A DNA stretch of 64,000 nucleotides, from contig NC_045128.1 of the NCBI RefSeq assembly GCF_007655135.1, forward strand, positions 7,378,001-7,442,000. The letters are read 5' to 3'. This document shows, one piece after another, positions 35,922-48,492 of this stretch. The position numbers and the translations under genes were made by a program. The DNA comes from Punica granatum. Taxonomy: Eukaryota; Streptophyta; Magnoliopsida; Myrtales; Lythraceae. The notes beneath the pieces are model-generated. The model saw only the letters and a list, made by a program, of their open reading frames with translations. It searched no databases and was not told the DNA's origin. Position 1 is the stretch's first letter. Every line of letters begins with the position of its first letter.

Positions 35922-37440
35922 GGTTTCAGAGGAAGATCAGATGTAGCCCCATTCAAGATTTTCTAGAGAAGAATATTAAACACGCGCTCGACGATTAAAA
36001 GTTCCGAACTCCCGATTCAGCTCCTACTGATTCTACAGTTGAGGATCATCGTAATTCAGAGTTTTCATTGTAAATAGATTCTCTGCAAGGCCGGTTCATT
36101 CTGATGTTATATTTATTGCTGCATTGTCTCATATTCACACACGCATTACCTCCTTTTAACATCAAATAAAGTTGATTCAGATGCAAGTAAAGTTGCTTTA
36201 CCTCTCCGTACCAGTAGATCATTCGCTCGGAATGATCAGAATGTGGATTGATGCCGACCGAGAACAGGAGATCGAACATCATTAGACAACGCTTGCTTAC
36301 ATTTTTTTCTGAGGATACTATACATTAACACAAGAAATGTAAACCGAGGGTGTGCCTGCAGATTCAATGGCTGGAGCAGATGGACGAGATTCTGCATAAT
36401 GAAAGCTTGCAGAAACTCCGAATACGAACTGTTGCGCTATTCGTTCAGAGGTGGAAATCGGCCTATCTCATTGCACCAAACATTGGCCTCAAAGGCGCAA
36501 AAATATGCAAAAAAAATACTAAAATAAAATCACACCTTTTTTATCGTTACCAAAGCAGATATAACAAGTGTGCTGATTCTCTTACCCCATCTTATACACA
36601 ACTTCCGTCTTCATGACGATAAAAATACAATCGAACTTGTAGCCCCGCGCTTCCTACTAAAGTTACAAGGAATCAAATTTCTCGAAATGGGAAAAAAGAA
36701 AGCCGGAAAAAAGAAAATCCGAAGAAGATCAAAACTGCAACCTCACAACAACACACCTCAGAAACGAAAGAATAAACCCAACCAAGCAGCTAACTCAATG
36801 ATCCGAAAAAAATGAAGGAAATAAATTCTAGACTCTCAAACAATACCAGTTCCAAGAGACGGGAAAAAAGATCCGCTTTTGTTTATCGATTATAGGAGAA
36901 AAAATATTTTCCTTCGGGGCAGGAGCATCTAAAAGATCAAAGCTTGTCTGTCCCTTCAACTCAGGAGATCCCAAATTCCCCAACTGCAGCAATAAACAGA
37001 GCAAATCGATCAGTCTCTTTACAGAAAAATCTGCCAGGCTCATTTATTCTAGAGAATTTTCGCGTTTCGATTTTTGGTCAAAATCTTTTCTATAAACAGT
37101 TCTCTTTACCAGTTCTTTGTCTGGCACGAACCTTTTGACTGTGAACTTACATATCTGAATTTTCTGTGTCAGTCTAATAAGAGAAACTAATTATTTGTCC
37201 CATAAAACTGTTTTCTGCAGCCTGCGCAACTCAAAAAGCAGGAAGACGTCAATAAAGATGTTCTCCCGAGAGTTCAGTTTTCCCATAGAATGGAGACGAG
37301 AAAATTCTTGAGAGCCAAATGCTCTATCGGGATGATATGCAAGAAAGAGTACGCACCTATTTGCAAGAAAGCCTCTTGCACATGCAATAATATTGGCAGA
37401 AAGCTGAAGATGGAAAAAACTTGTAGCTATCGAAATATAC
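35922..37440. other. Convergent intergenic region / 3' UTRs
   Basis: It holds the 3' ends of two convergent genes. The plus gene probably ends by about 36.1-36.3 kb. The remainder is non-coding as far as I can tell, apart from a plus-strand Cys-rich open frame starting near 37206 that runs into the antisense of the villin last exon. Confidence 0.5.
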
Positions 37441-40400
37441 TCAAAACAACAGAAGTGCCATCTTAAGCTTGTTCTGTCTCCATTTCGGCAGCTTATAGAA
37501 AGCCTCTTTCGTCATTCCGAACTTCTCCCTGAACTCTGCTGATGAAAGATAAGTCTGCAAGCAAAATGCAGAATCACGTTATACCATAGTTAAGGGGGAA
37601 AAAATCGATCCGACCAGAAAATAGAATAGATCACAAACTAGCTATGAAATTACCTCTCTCTTGGTGACATCTATGTCTGTCACAGGATTGGTTGATGTCG
37701 TTTTAAGATGTTCGTAGGGGTGCAAGGTGAGCCCTTCCTCGTCCTCAGCTTCACCCTCTTTGACATCCTCCTCAATAGTCAGGGACCCTATACGATTGCT
37801 CATGGAATTCTCTTTGGAGTTCGAGTCTGGGGTTGATTTAGGCACCTCTAGACTCTTTGGACTCACTGCACGCATGGATTTTGATTATTGGATGTACGTT
37901 TATATATGCATATGCCAGACATTCTAAAATATTTATATATGAAATTTATACTTCTCGAATCTCGGATGTGCACCTTTAATAGATGCGTACCTTCAATAGA
38001 TCGGGGTATGATAATTAAAATGGAATTCCGATGTGTACCTTTAATAGATTTGGGTATGATAACTTCTCGTACTGGGGGAGATTTCTCAAAAGTGGCACTG
38101 AGAGCAGAAATAGACGAAGATTTGGAAGCCGATTTTGCTGAGTCAGGGGTCACAGATTTTGGGTAGGGCTTCCTCACAACTGGGGGCGGAGTGGAGAGGT
38201 TTCTCGCATTTGGGTTCTCAAAAGTGGCAGCAAGTGCGTTGAAAGCTGGAGATCTCCCCCTCACGCGAACTCGGTCAGGGCTAAAAGACATGCTTCTTGA
38301 TCGCTGAGAAGATTTGTCAGGCATGCTCGATCTTCCTCCATATGAAACAGACGTTCTTCGTTTAGGTTTCTGATCATCAGAAACACATAAGAAATTTGAC
38401 ATTTAATTAAGAAAACATATAGAGATCATCAAAGAAATTATCCCTTTATCACAATTCTAACAAAAATAAAAACATAATGACCTACAATATAAACGAAACA
38501 GAAGACTTACATCTACAGATGGAGTACCACCGTGCTTCACTATGGTAAGTTTCCTCTGGAATGAGTTACCATGCATCTGTGGAAAAAAATATATCAATTA
38601 GAAACCATGTTTCTCTAGTTCTCCAGTTTTCGTTCTCATTTACACAAAATATAGAGTTGAGACTCTACGGAACCCAAAAAACAGAGAGAGAGAGAGAGAG
38701 AGAGAGATTAGATTATACTTTATAGGACATTCCATGATTAATATGTCCGTAAAATATGATCTGGTATTATGATTTCATCATTTCCATCATCGTTTTAAAG
38801 GAAAAATCAACAGAAAACTGGGACTTCCAGTTTCACAGTTCCCATTTTCATTTTTCAGTCCGACAACTTTAAAGCTACTTACTGCAGATTTTGCGGAGTC
38901 CCATGTAAAGAAGCGTGTGAAAAATGGGGGCTCGCTTCCTTCAGATACCACATATATTGGAGCTTCCCTGGACAGATTCTCCAAGAGAAAGTCACGCTCA
39001 AGAAATTTCTGAAGAAATCAATGAGAAATAGTTACTGATTGTGCAAATCCCAAGTCTTCATAAGGTCATTCAAGAGTGATAAGCAAAAGCTTATATGATT
39101 TAAAAAGAGAAGGAAAAAAAAAATGGAAGCTCTACCTCCCCGATAGTCAAAGCATGGGCTCTCAACTTGGAGTCAACTTGTTGACCAACCCATACGAATA
39201 TCTCGGTGTGGCAATCGAGGATAAATATGTCTTCAGTCATCAAATCATCCTGTGTGAAGTTGTATATTTCCGTCACCTGCAATAAGATTTTCAGTTTGGT
39301 GAAAGCCCAAAGAAGTTAAAAAAAAAAATGCTCAAATGCACTTCCAAGGAAAAGTAAACATTGCCCATACCTTTAAAATTCCTGACAAAACATGGGAAGA
39401 GAAAAAGGACCAGTGAGTACACGGATTACTCTTCGAAAGATCGAAATGTGAGAAACAGGAGAGAATTTACCAGGAAGAAGGAAGAGATACCTTTTGAGAA
39501 AGTGCAAGAAAACAGGTGAGGATCACTTTCAGCATCTCGTGCAATCTTTTGAGATGGGTATTCGGATTTTCCTCCTAACAACTCCCAAAAATGTTCCGAC
39601 TCGGCACCTTCCTTTTGTGTTTTACATTGGACATTTGGCTGCACAGAGTGGAGACCAGGTCAGGGAAAGGGACTTGCACAAGAGTGCTCCTGGCATATTA
39701 ATTTAACCACCAACTTTCCCAGTATGTATATAAAATGAAAGAATATCTCCTTTCTAAATATTCATTGGACCTTTATGACATCGAGCTGCCTCTCAAGGAG
39801 TTCCTGATCCTCGGAAGTTGTCAGGTTCCCAGACCATGTGAATACGGTGGCCCCAGCATGTAGTATGTAACAGTACGAGGAATTCAAAGATGATGCAACC
39901 TACAAATTAGAGCATGCAGACACAAATCGACCATGTCAATAACAAAAATTTAAAATTGACTGCTGTCCCAAAAATAAAAGGGGGAGAAAGTAAAACGTAC
40001 TGCTTCAACTTGAATTGCTTGCATATTGTCAGGACCAGTTCCCTGGATTCTAAATAAGGCATTGCCGTCCTCCTTATAAGTCTCATCAGGAATTTCCTTC
40101 TCAGCAACATAACTCTTATATCCATCACTAAGTCCTCCCTGAAATATTATGGAAATATCACATTTCCGTGTCCCAAGAAACTTACATAACTGACACAGAG
40201 AGTGATTAAATAAGAATTCATCAGCTTAGCTAACCTTGAAAGTGATGAAGCTTTGGAAGATGGCAAAGAACTGTATGGGTTCCTTCCCTTCGTATATTCG
40301 AGCCTATGAATGAACAACAGTTTGATTTTTGTTAAAATTAGTGACTCACTGAAGGTAAATAAAGGCTCCATGTGGATAAAGAAAGCAGTGAAAAGGGAAT

Positions 40401-43400
40401 CTACCTGAGCAGGAAGGTATTTCAAAGCCTCGATCATCTTATTAGCTTGTGAAACAGCAGAAGTTCTATCTTCCTGTATTATAACAACAGAGTAAGATAT
40501 GAAAAGGTGGGAGAAAAAGATTCAAAAGTATTCACGCTGTTATAGAAATTTTTAACCTCAACACTTTTCTTCCCGAACCATGTGCCTATGAGGTATTCCT
40601 CTTTATCTTCTCCTGGGTAAGAATACTGAAAGATGTAGCAGTCTCCACTATAGAACTTTGACTGATCAGAGGATGGAAGTAGAATCTTCTCCTGCCCATT
40701 TACTCGCCAAACCTGTGGCAATGATCGTATCCTTCTTAGCAAAATTAGCTCAGAGCTGAATTATGCGTAGTTTTATGTAAGATTCCCTCCATCTGCTAAC
40801 TTGTAACTTTTAAAATAGGTAGCTAATATGAAATTTTCACATATTGGGCTTATCATTCAGTTATTCATGCTTGCGAAGAAATGCAGATAAATTTATGCAT
40901 AATATCTGAACAAGAATAAATCAATATGAAGCACCTGAAGATTTCCAGTGCAGTCAATGTACGGTTGAGGTTCTTCTTTAACAGGAGCAGCCTTCATCAG
41001 ACCTTTAACATTGACTCCTTGACGTTTCAGAAGCGCTACAAGCATAGCACGAGAGGACGCTCAGCTCAGAATAGGTTTGATACTAAAGATATAATCGAAG
41101 AAATAAAAATACTTTGAACCTGCAACTTTGCCTCTTCCATCCTCAGAAACAGCCACATCAGCCGTTTGGGGCCACGAGGCAAACTTTGACCGGAAGACCA
41201 CCGTCTCAAATCCTTCAATGACACGGATTATATGTGATTGTGGGTGATCAGGAGTACGAAGCAACTCCTGTTTGATCGTGAACATAAAAAGTCGTCAAAA
41301 ATTGAACATCATCAGGTAAAGATCATTCAGAGATATACGTGCACACGCATATATAGGCACTCTCTCTGCAAGTTAAAATTAAATTACTTCGGCAGCGGCA
41401 CTGGCACACTTCCTGTCCTCGAGGGAGGTGGTTCTCCCCATCCACACGAACACTTCTAACCCACAATCAAGAAGATAACATTTGTTCGTATTTAGCAACT
41501 CCCTTGTTAATGCTTCAGCCTCCACAGGTTCTGCCTTCCCCTTCTCCACACTTAAAATATAAAGTTCCAGTCAGAACATTATTCAATTTAATTTTTAACT
41601 TAACTGGTGTGTTCATACTAGGAAATTTCAGGGCAATTGAAATGGAAAAAGACTATCGAGTTTACCAAAGCAGCTTGGTAGCATAAGAATCAATGGTCTT
41701 ATCGTCTTCTCCGACTGCTTTTCTTGGAAGAGGAGCGAAGCCACCAAAAAAGGCCCAGAACTCTCCAGTTTCAGCATCAGCCATTAGTTTCCCATCCTCT
41801 ATATTAGAAACAAATATATCAGATTCATAAAATTTTTGCTACCAAGACGTCGCAACTTAATAGTGTCACTCTACAAGCTTAAAATTTCAGACCGCATGGT
41901 TCACAAGTGGTTTACTATGGCACTAGAAATATATCAGATGCATACGATTTTTGTTACCCGAGACATCGCAACTTAACAGCGTCACTCTACGAGCTTAAAA
42001 TGTTAGACCGCATGATCTACGAGTGGTTTACTATGGCAACACAAGGCTCCAGATTCGAGTCCTTGAACTCCCTTGTATGTATTATACATTTCTTAACCAA
42101 CCTCCTATGTCTTACACACAATTCAAATTTTACTGGTTGAGCCTGACTATACTCCATTTGACCAACTTAAATTTTCACATGAATTAGCCTGCATGGTGTG
42201 CCAGAAATAGAAGTGCTTGTACTTACGAATTCACTCACCAATTGCGGCTACATCACATTTCCCATCGTGATAAGTATCTTTAATGTACTGAACAACCTCC
42301 AGTGCTTTGGCTCTTTCTTGAATGGACGAATTTGACCCATTAAATTGAAATATCTTCAATTTTGTGTCCAGAATAAAAATATCGTCGTGATTGAGAGAAG
42401 ATCGCGCAAACGGAACCTATCATGCAAACAAAGCATGCAGTGAGATGACCATGCAAAAGAAACTTATCGTGTAAACAAGACATTCTGTACAAGCAGTAAA
42501 GAGATATTCCACAATCACAAAGTTCAGCTAAATGGAAGACTTGCCTCTTTCACATGGACAACATGCTTTCCTCTGCAAACAAACAATCGTATCTTGTGCT
42601 CTTCGGCCTCGGCGTGTTTGAAACCGGATGCAATACCGCCTTCTTGGGGTATTATACATGGCTTAAAATAGGACAAGAACTTCTCGGTCTCATGACCCTG
42701 TACTTCCCTATATTGTACAGCACGTCCTCCTAGGGCTGCATCTAGTTCAACTGTTTTGATAGCTGCAGTTCCAGCTTCATCCTATTTAAACAAAAAGTCG
42801 CAATAGCATCAGATACAAAATACAACACATCAAACTACGCCTTTATCTACCAGCTTAAATTTTACAAGCATTTGCTCGTAATTGGATGCATTCTCACAGA
42901 AACGGTTTTTGAGTTCAAGTCTCAAGGCTCTGTAATTTGCATCCTGATTTCATTTAAAGTCTCCGATGTGCATAATCTATTTTACTAGCTACATGAAGGG
43001 ACTTATTCCAACAAATATAAACACAGCAGCTCCAACTACTGGTTTATGCTTTAAAATCAGTTGGCAAGTGAGTTAACATATTGACTAATTCCAGCCTAAT
43101 ATAATTAAAAGTAAATAGCTGTATCGACTTACCTGTGAAGTGTCCTTTCCGAGCCAATAGTGAATATCATGACGCAAGGCGCCATTCTTTAGTGCAGCTG
43201 TCTGCAAGTGGGATAACAATACGTAAAACCAATGAGCGTGCAACATTTTACTCATTCAAAATAATGTGTATATACATACATATGATAACAGCAAAATTGA
43301 GCATCCAAGGTTGCTTTTCTATAAATACTCTCTTTATTAACTGAATATAAGCAGATTGCGATTAATTCCATTAGCACCAAAATTTAAAGCCTGAAAGCAT

Positions 43401-43974
43401 GTTTGCTCTCTTTTGCCAAACATTAAAACATCCTTGGAATGAAGCTACTATTCCATGGGAAAGAGTCAATTCTTTTGAGAGATGAAAATTTAGAATAAGA
43501 TGTATGTCCTGCAAATTACTGTTATTACTTATTTTTATAAATAGTTAAGCAAAATTTTTCAGCGTTGCATAGCTTATTTTTTGGATATTTAAAGGAGGGC
43601 CAATAACACAAAAAATCTAACTGAGAACTGAATGGAACCATCTTCTATTCCTACAGTATTACAAGTCTTTGACACCAGGAAAATGATATATTCAGCAGCA
43701 TAAAGTGCTCAAGTCAACAACATACCACCAAAATAACATATGAATCGCCTGTGAAAAATTTCCCATGAGAAGACTTGGGAACAGGAACCGGGTGGAAGTT
43801 TTCAATGCGCCATATCTCAATTCCACTAATGCAAGAGTCAAGGAGATAAAATAGTAATGCTCGATATGTTAACTAACACATATAGACATGCATCTCGAAG
43901 ATATTAGAGAAAGGATACGCCTTCTGTCCAGCCCCTTGAAAAGCTGGATCCAAGTCTCTCATGGAAACTGCCAT
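37441..43974 (-). CDS. Villin 4-type actin-bundling protein, 964 aa, 22 coding exons
   Basis: Bundles, caps and stabilises F-actin in a Ca2+-sensitive manner; acts in tip growth and cytoplasmic streaming. Exons in coding order: 43974-43919, 43825-43726, 43201-43133, 42781-42545, 42416-42239, 41798-41666, 41550-41388, 41267-41120, 41035-40935, 40712-40557, 40473-40405, 40303-40235, 40138-40001, 39899-39771, 39638-39491, 39381-39371, 39276-39136, 39008-38883, 38576-38511, 38369-38039, 37865-37654, 37554-37441. The phases close exactly at 2895 nt. The N-terminus [20 protein letters not shown] and six gelsolin repeats (for example [33 protein letters not shown]) precede a VLN4-style linker with [20 protein letters not shown] and [19 protein letters not shown]. 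The C-terminal headpiece has [20 protein letters not shown] and [12 protein letters not shown]. Intact. The linker distinguishes it from VLN2/3. Oddities: one GC-AG intron, an 11-nt micro-exon, a duplicated donor. Confidence 0.96.
38681..38708. repeat. (GA)n microsatellite in villin intron
   Basis: A run of about 13 GA dinucleotides in the intron between coding exons 38883-39008 and 38511-38576. Confidence 0.85.
39371..39381 (-). other. 11-nt micro-exon of the villin gene
   Basis: GAATTTTAAAG lies between acceptor TTTTGTCAG and donor GTATGG on the minus strand. The preceding exon ends ...TCAAAAG and the following begins GTGACGGAAATA. Only inclusion of these 11 nt keeps the frame and gives SKGILKVTEIYNF, matching the conserved villin sequence around [15 protein letters not shown]. 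Confidence 0.9.
41812..42041. repeat. 115-bp tandem duplication in a villin intron
   Basis: AAATATATCAGATTCATA starts at 41812 and AAATATATCAGATGCATA at 41927. The two copies stay aligned through GTCACTCTAC(A/G)AGCTTAAAAT and GTGGTTTACTATGGCA. The first copy begins 14 bp from the acceptor boundary of exon 41666-41798, so the duplication covers that intron's 3' functional end. Confidence 0.85.
42541..42544 (-). other. GC-AG intron donor in the villin gene
   Basis: On the minus strand the exon ends GTGAAAGAG and the intron begins GCAAGTCTTCC. The next exon opens with GTTCCGTTTGCG after an AG acceptor. Splicing here gives [17 protein letters not shown], the conserved villin sequence. GC-AG introns with an otherwise strong consensus (AG|GCAAGT) are the known minor functional class; all other introns in this gene are GT-AG. 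Confidence 0.9.
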
Positions 43975-45623
43975 ACTGATTTATTTTGAAGTTGTCTTTC
44001 TCAGTCTCTGCGAGTTTCACTTCGAGAAAGAGGAATATCACCTGTAGCATATCATATTTGGCACCATAAAGAACGGCGAATATGATAAAGAGAAGCCTGT
44101 AACCAGAAGTCCTTTTCCAAAAAATGAGAAAAATTAAATCTGAACTCCTACATTTTCCTCAACACTCAATCAGAAATTTTGTTTTCACCCATACTTGACA
44201 TTTTTTTTCTACATGCATAAGACAATACGAAGTCACGGAATCCAAAATGTCGAACTATACTACTTCCCAAGTCAGTCAAATGAATATAAACAAATGAAAC
44301 ATCCAGAAACAAAAGCACATTGTGATAATCCACCTGGCAACACTTTTGCTCATTATGCAGATACAGAAAGTAATTTAAAGCCACTAGGTTCTAAGTGATT
44401 ATCATTTTCAGCCAAAACACAAAGTGGGAATATCCAAACATGAAGGGAAAACAGAGCTTATCAGAACAAACAAAACTGAGGCATTTAAATAGGGAATTCC
44501 CGATTCAGAGCTGCTGGTCTGCTAGGCAATTCAATGACAAAGATTTGAAACCACACGTAGACAAAACTGTGGAAACTTCATACAACAAGCAAGTTCAAAG
44601 AGAAGCAGAATCTTTAGCTCAAAATGCTTGAAAGTATGAGTAAACTCTACTTTCAACTGAACTTCCACAAATTCAGATCTGCTACTCTCACGAGCCCCCA
44701 TTATCCAATCATTAAATGTTTTAGTAAAATTGTCCCCAAAAAAAAAAACTAAACTAAACTTTTCCATTTGCTAAAAAAAACCTCATCTTCCAATAAAATC
44801 TGAAGAAAAAATTCGTAATTTTTTTTTTCCAGAATATCCCAAACACTCACAAAGCATCATTTTCCAATTCTTGCATTGCACAACTAATGGCATTGTACGA
44901 ACCTGATCGAAGCATCAACTGAACTAGTAAGAAATTTGTGAAGCATTCGTAAAAGTAGACACAATGCCGGGCATATCTGCTACCGAGATTTCAGTTCGGA
45001 GAAACAACGAAGCCAGAAGAGAGCATAACATCAATCACCATGAACTTAAAAAACTGATCTCATGACCTGCGCAGATTTCTCAGTCTTCCCCAACAAAGAA
45101 ATCCTCCTCAGATAATGAACACTACGCTGGTGCGCGCATGCATGCCAGCTCAGGAACAGCACAAAAATCCAGAATAGAAAACTAATCTCACTCATCTCGA
45201 CAAAAAACCATTAAAAATTAAAGATTTTTCCTGCTCCCCATAAAACAGAACAACACCCAATTGGGCATGGCATGTCTTCTCGGATTCAGTGAAGACGAGC
45301 ATCAAATTCACCAAACCAGTCAAACAGACAAAGAACAACAGAGGACAACGGAACAGATAGGCAATTCAGCAAGAAGAGGCAGATGGGTCAGACAAAAAAA
45401 AAGGGACCCAACAGAGGAATCAGCTTACTGGAAGTTGAAAGATCCAATCTTGAGCTTGCTGAGCTGATGAAGAGAATCCAATCGAATTCGGGGGGTGGAT
45501 TTTTGCTTGACAGAAAGTTGAGCGGAGAAAAAGGGTAGACGGAGAGGAAAGGAAAGTCGGGTCTAGAGACAGAAAGAGGAAAGAATCCCGAATAGCTAGC
45601 AATTCAATTCTTTTTACAGACAC

Positions 45624-45654
<31 letters not shown>

Positions 45655-45682
45655 CGAAGAAGAAGAAGAAAAGTTAAAAAGC

Positions 45683-45720
<38 letters not shown>
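43975..45720 (-). other. 5' leader and leader intron of the villin gene
   Basis: Upstream of the ATG, the leader runs back to a probable acceptor (CTACAG, at 44042-44047 read on minus), so 43975-44041 is 5' UTR. A matching donor, CTTCCA|GTAAGC, sits at 45428-45429, giving a leader intron of about 1.4 kb and a first non-coding exon from 45429 towards 45.7 kb. That exon and its upstream flank carry CT-rich microsatellites (GA repeats on the plus strand at about 45627-45653 and 45686-45720), usual in plant leaders. The transcription start is not determined. Confidence 0.55.
45627..45720. repeat. (GA)n microsatellites at the villin 5' leader
   Basis: Two GA runs (about 45627-45653 and 45686-45720) with an AAGAAGAAGAAG stretch between. 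On the villin strand they form CT-rich leader or promoter sequence. Confidence 0.8.
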
Positions 45721-45724
<4 letters not shown>

Positions 45725-48435
45725 AGGGGGGGTTGGAGGGAATGATGAAATGCCAGGCGTGCTTATCACTAACGGCAAACAAAAGACCACACACACACAC
45801 AGACAGAACCGTAAAAAATTTTACGTTAATTTAATTGATTAATCTTAATTTTTACTGATAAAATCTTAATTTCCTTTCTTGAATTTTTAGACAATTTCTT
45901 TGCTGGTTGGAAACGAATTTAGAGCCTAAATTACGTAATCTTTCTCCTTTACCCGAATAATGTTTCCTAAATTCTTTTTCCTTTTTCCTCTTTTGATTGG
46001 GCTAAATTATTTTCATGTTGTGCCGATAGAGAAAACCTATAATTGAGAGAATTATGTCTCTTAATGGATGACTCAACTAGTACTGAATTATTTGGGAGCC
46101 ATTGAACTTCCTATTGACAGGGTAAACGTTGAAAAAAAATATTTTGTACCTTTCTATTATAATTTTCCTTTTTTTGTTTTTGGAGTTTACTAAAAATAAA
46201 CAAAAAATCGTATGATCCACATACTTATTGAAAGAGTATTCTTATATAATATTTAGAAACATATTGAATTATAAGCATGAAATTCTAATACCAAAATTAT
46301 ATATATCAGAATATTATGGTCACCTGCAACGCACAATCTAACCAGTACGTTAGCTAAGGACACTAGTATTAATCTCAAGACTGTTTTAACTTTAAAGACT
46401 CCAATCTCGTCACTTTTGCTCATAAACAATAAGAACACAAACTTCGACTACACCATTCAACGTGTCATATGATCAATGGAAGTGATGCATGCAGAGATTC
46501 GGAGAGTCCTAGGATGGGCTCCTACAATACACAATTAATGAGCTCTCATAACTCCACTTTCATAGCAAATAGAATTATTCAAGATGAAACATCTGCAAAT
46601 TGAGCAACAAACTTGCTACATAAAAGCAAGATTACGATACCGGAAGTATATATATATATATATATATATAGTTAGAGAGAGAGAGTAGAATTGGTTTTAT
46701 TATATACATTTAAAAAAAATATATGTCAAACAGCTGTAATTTCCATAAAGGCATGTAATTTGTCCAATTGAGGAGGGCATCCCTGAATTCCAGTGTGGGT
46801 CAAACAATAGAAATGCTTTTGACAATTTTTCCTTCTTCTCCCCTTGGAATTATTTGTCCCCCCATTTTGACTTTTTCCAGTTCATATTTTTGGATTCCAT
46901 TCACTTTCTTCTTTTCTTGCGTATGCGAAATTCCATATATATTACAATATTACAATTGGAAGGGTGAAATGAAAGGAATAATTACTGTGGTTGGAGTCAT
47001 TGATTGTAGGAAAAGTTATTAACAACAGTAAAAGCTCGACCCCAATGATGAAAAATTAAAATAAAAAGAAAAAGGGAAAAAAAAGAAGAGAAATAACTAA
47101 GCAAATTGCAATAACTTATGTCTCAAATTATTGTAGCTTTTATTGTTCAGACCCGGCTGCTAATGGAGGCTTCAAAATTATAAGTTGCAGTTCCAAGTGA
47201 GATTCTGCACCAAATTTATAATTTTTAATCTTCAGTAAAATTGATTTGAGTACAATAAATGGTTTTCATGAGAGTAGTTATTATAAATAACAAAAATAAG
47301 TATTAATTTGATGTCGGCATATACATAATTTTATTGCAAATTGTTAATTGATCACATCTATATAGGATTTTCGAAAAATCATCACCAGGGACTAAACTTT
47401 ATAAACTTCTAGTGTATAGTATTAAGAAATAATAACTAGAAATGTTTGTCTTTGTCTTAAACAAAAAATCTGAAAATCATATTTTAATTTCCAATTATTT
47501 GCAACAATTTTTAATTTAAATTCAATTAAAACTTACAATACTTCTTAGTAATGTTTTGTTCTTTTGTCTAAAAAAATCTGAATTCATATTTTAATTGTTT
47601 GGAACTTTTTTGAATTCTTTTGAAAATTATTTAGAAGCACAGTCAAATAAATAAGTGTTGCTAGAGCTTGTACCCAGATTCTCTAAAGACTTTTCATTTT
47701 TTTATGCTACTTTCTTATCTATTTCCAAATTAATTTTGCAGATGCATGATCATAGCAATAATGAAATAAAATATATGAAGGAAAAAAGCTTTTATTCTCA
47801 ATCTTTTAAAGTCTCATAATTTACATGCACATTCAAATAATAAAAAAATGGTAGAGTTTATACCTTCACGTTTTCTCTTTATTTTTATGTTAATTTTGCA
47901 TGTATGATCATAGCAATAATAAAATAAAACAAAAAAAATAAAATAAAATGATCTTTTTCACCCAGAAATAAAATGACCTTCAGTAAAGAAAAAAGAAATA
48001 AAATAAACTAAAAGCGGAGGAGGATGGGGTTTGAGGGAGACCATGAGTAGAGGGTGATGGGGGCTGACTTCTGCTCTGTTTAAGGAGAAACAGAAGAGGC
48101 TAATAAAAATAAACAGAACAACTCACTCCCTTAAAGAGGAAAATACAAATTCGAATCTCGAGAAGCGTATTTGTTAGTAGGAAAAATAACTTTCAATACT
48201 CGATCTTTCGACTTGATTAGTCAGACTCCATTGGAATTCTGTATATCAAGGTACACACCAAAAAAAAGAGAACCAGAAGAGGAAATGGAAAAAAGAAGTC
48301 GGTCACCGGCCATTATTCATGCCATCCCATGAACTCCCACCGTGGGCCCACATCTCTAATTTTCATTTTTCTATTCTTGGTAGAAGAATATCTAAAAATA
48401 TATAATTTCATTCCATATCAGGATCTTGCGTTCAA
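45721..48435. other. Intergenic upstream of villin
   Basis: No gene recognised. AT-rich with an (AT)n run at about 46647-46670, a SINE-like relic at about 48125-48260 with an AAATTCGAATCTCGAG B-box-like word, and the micro-insertion at 47941-47980. Confidence 0.5.
47941..47980 (+). repeat. Micro-insertion: 15-bp duplication around TTTCACCCAG
   Basis: AAATAAAATGATCTT (47941-47955) and AAATAAAATGACCTT (47966-47980) differ by one base and flank TTTCACCCAG. The spacer shares TCACCCA with the one at 23620. Confidence 0.55.
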
Positions 48436-48492
48436 TTTTTCAAAAGCCATTAGTTTTTTTTTTCGGTGATTTTTTTCAAAAACCTTTGCTAT

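Noticed and set aside
36350..36815. Two overlapping plus-strand frames in the convergent intergenic space
   Set aside because: No splice support, Lys/Asn-rich late sequence and no recognised family; likely 3' UTR or intergenic.
45420..45800. 126-aa Ser/Leu-rich minus-strand frame
   Set aside because: It is the translation of the CT-rich microsatellites in the villin leader.
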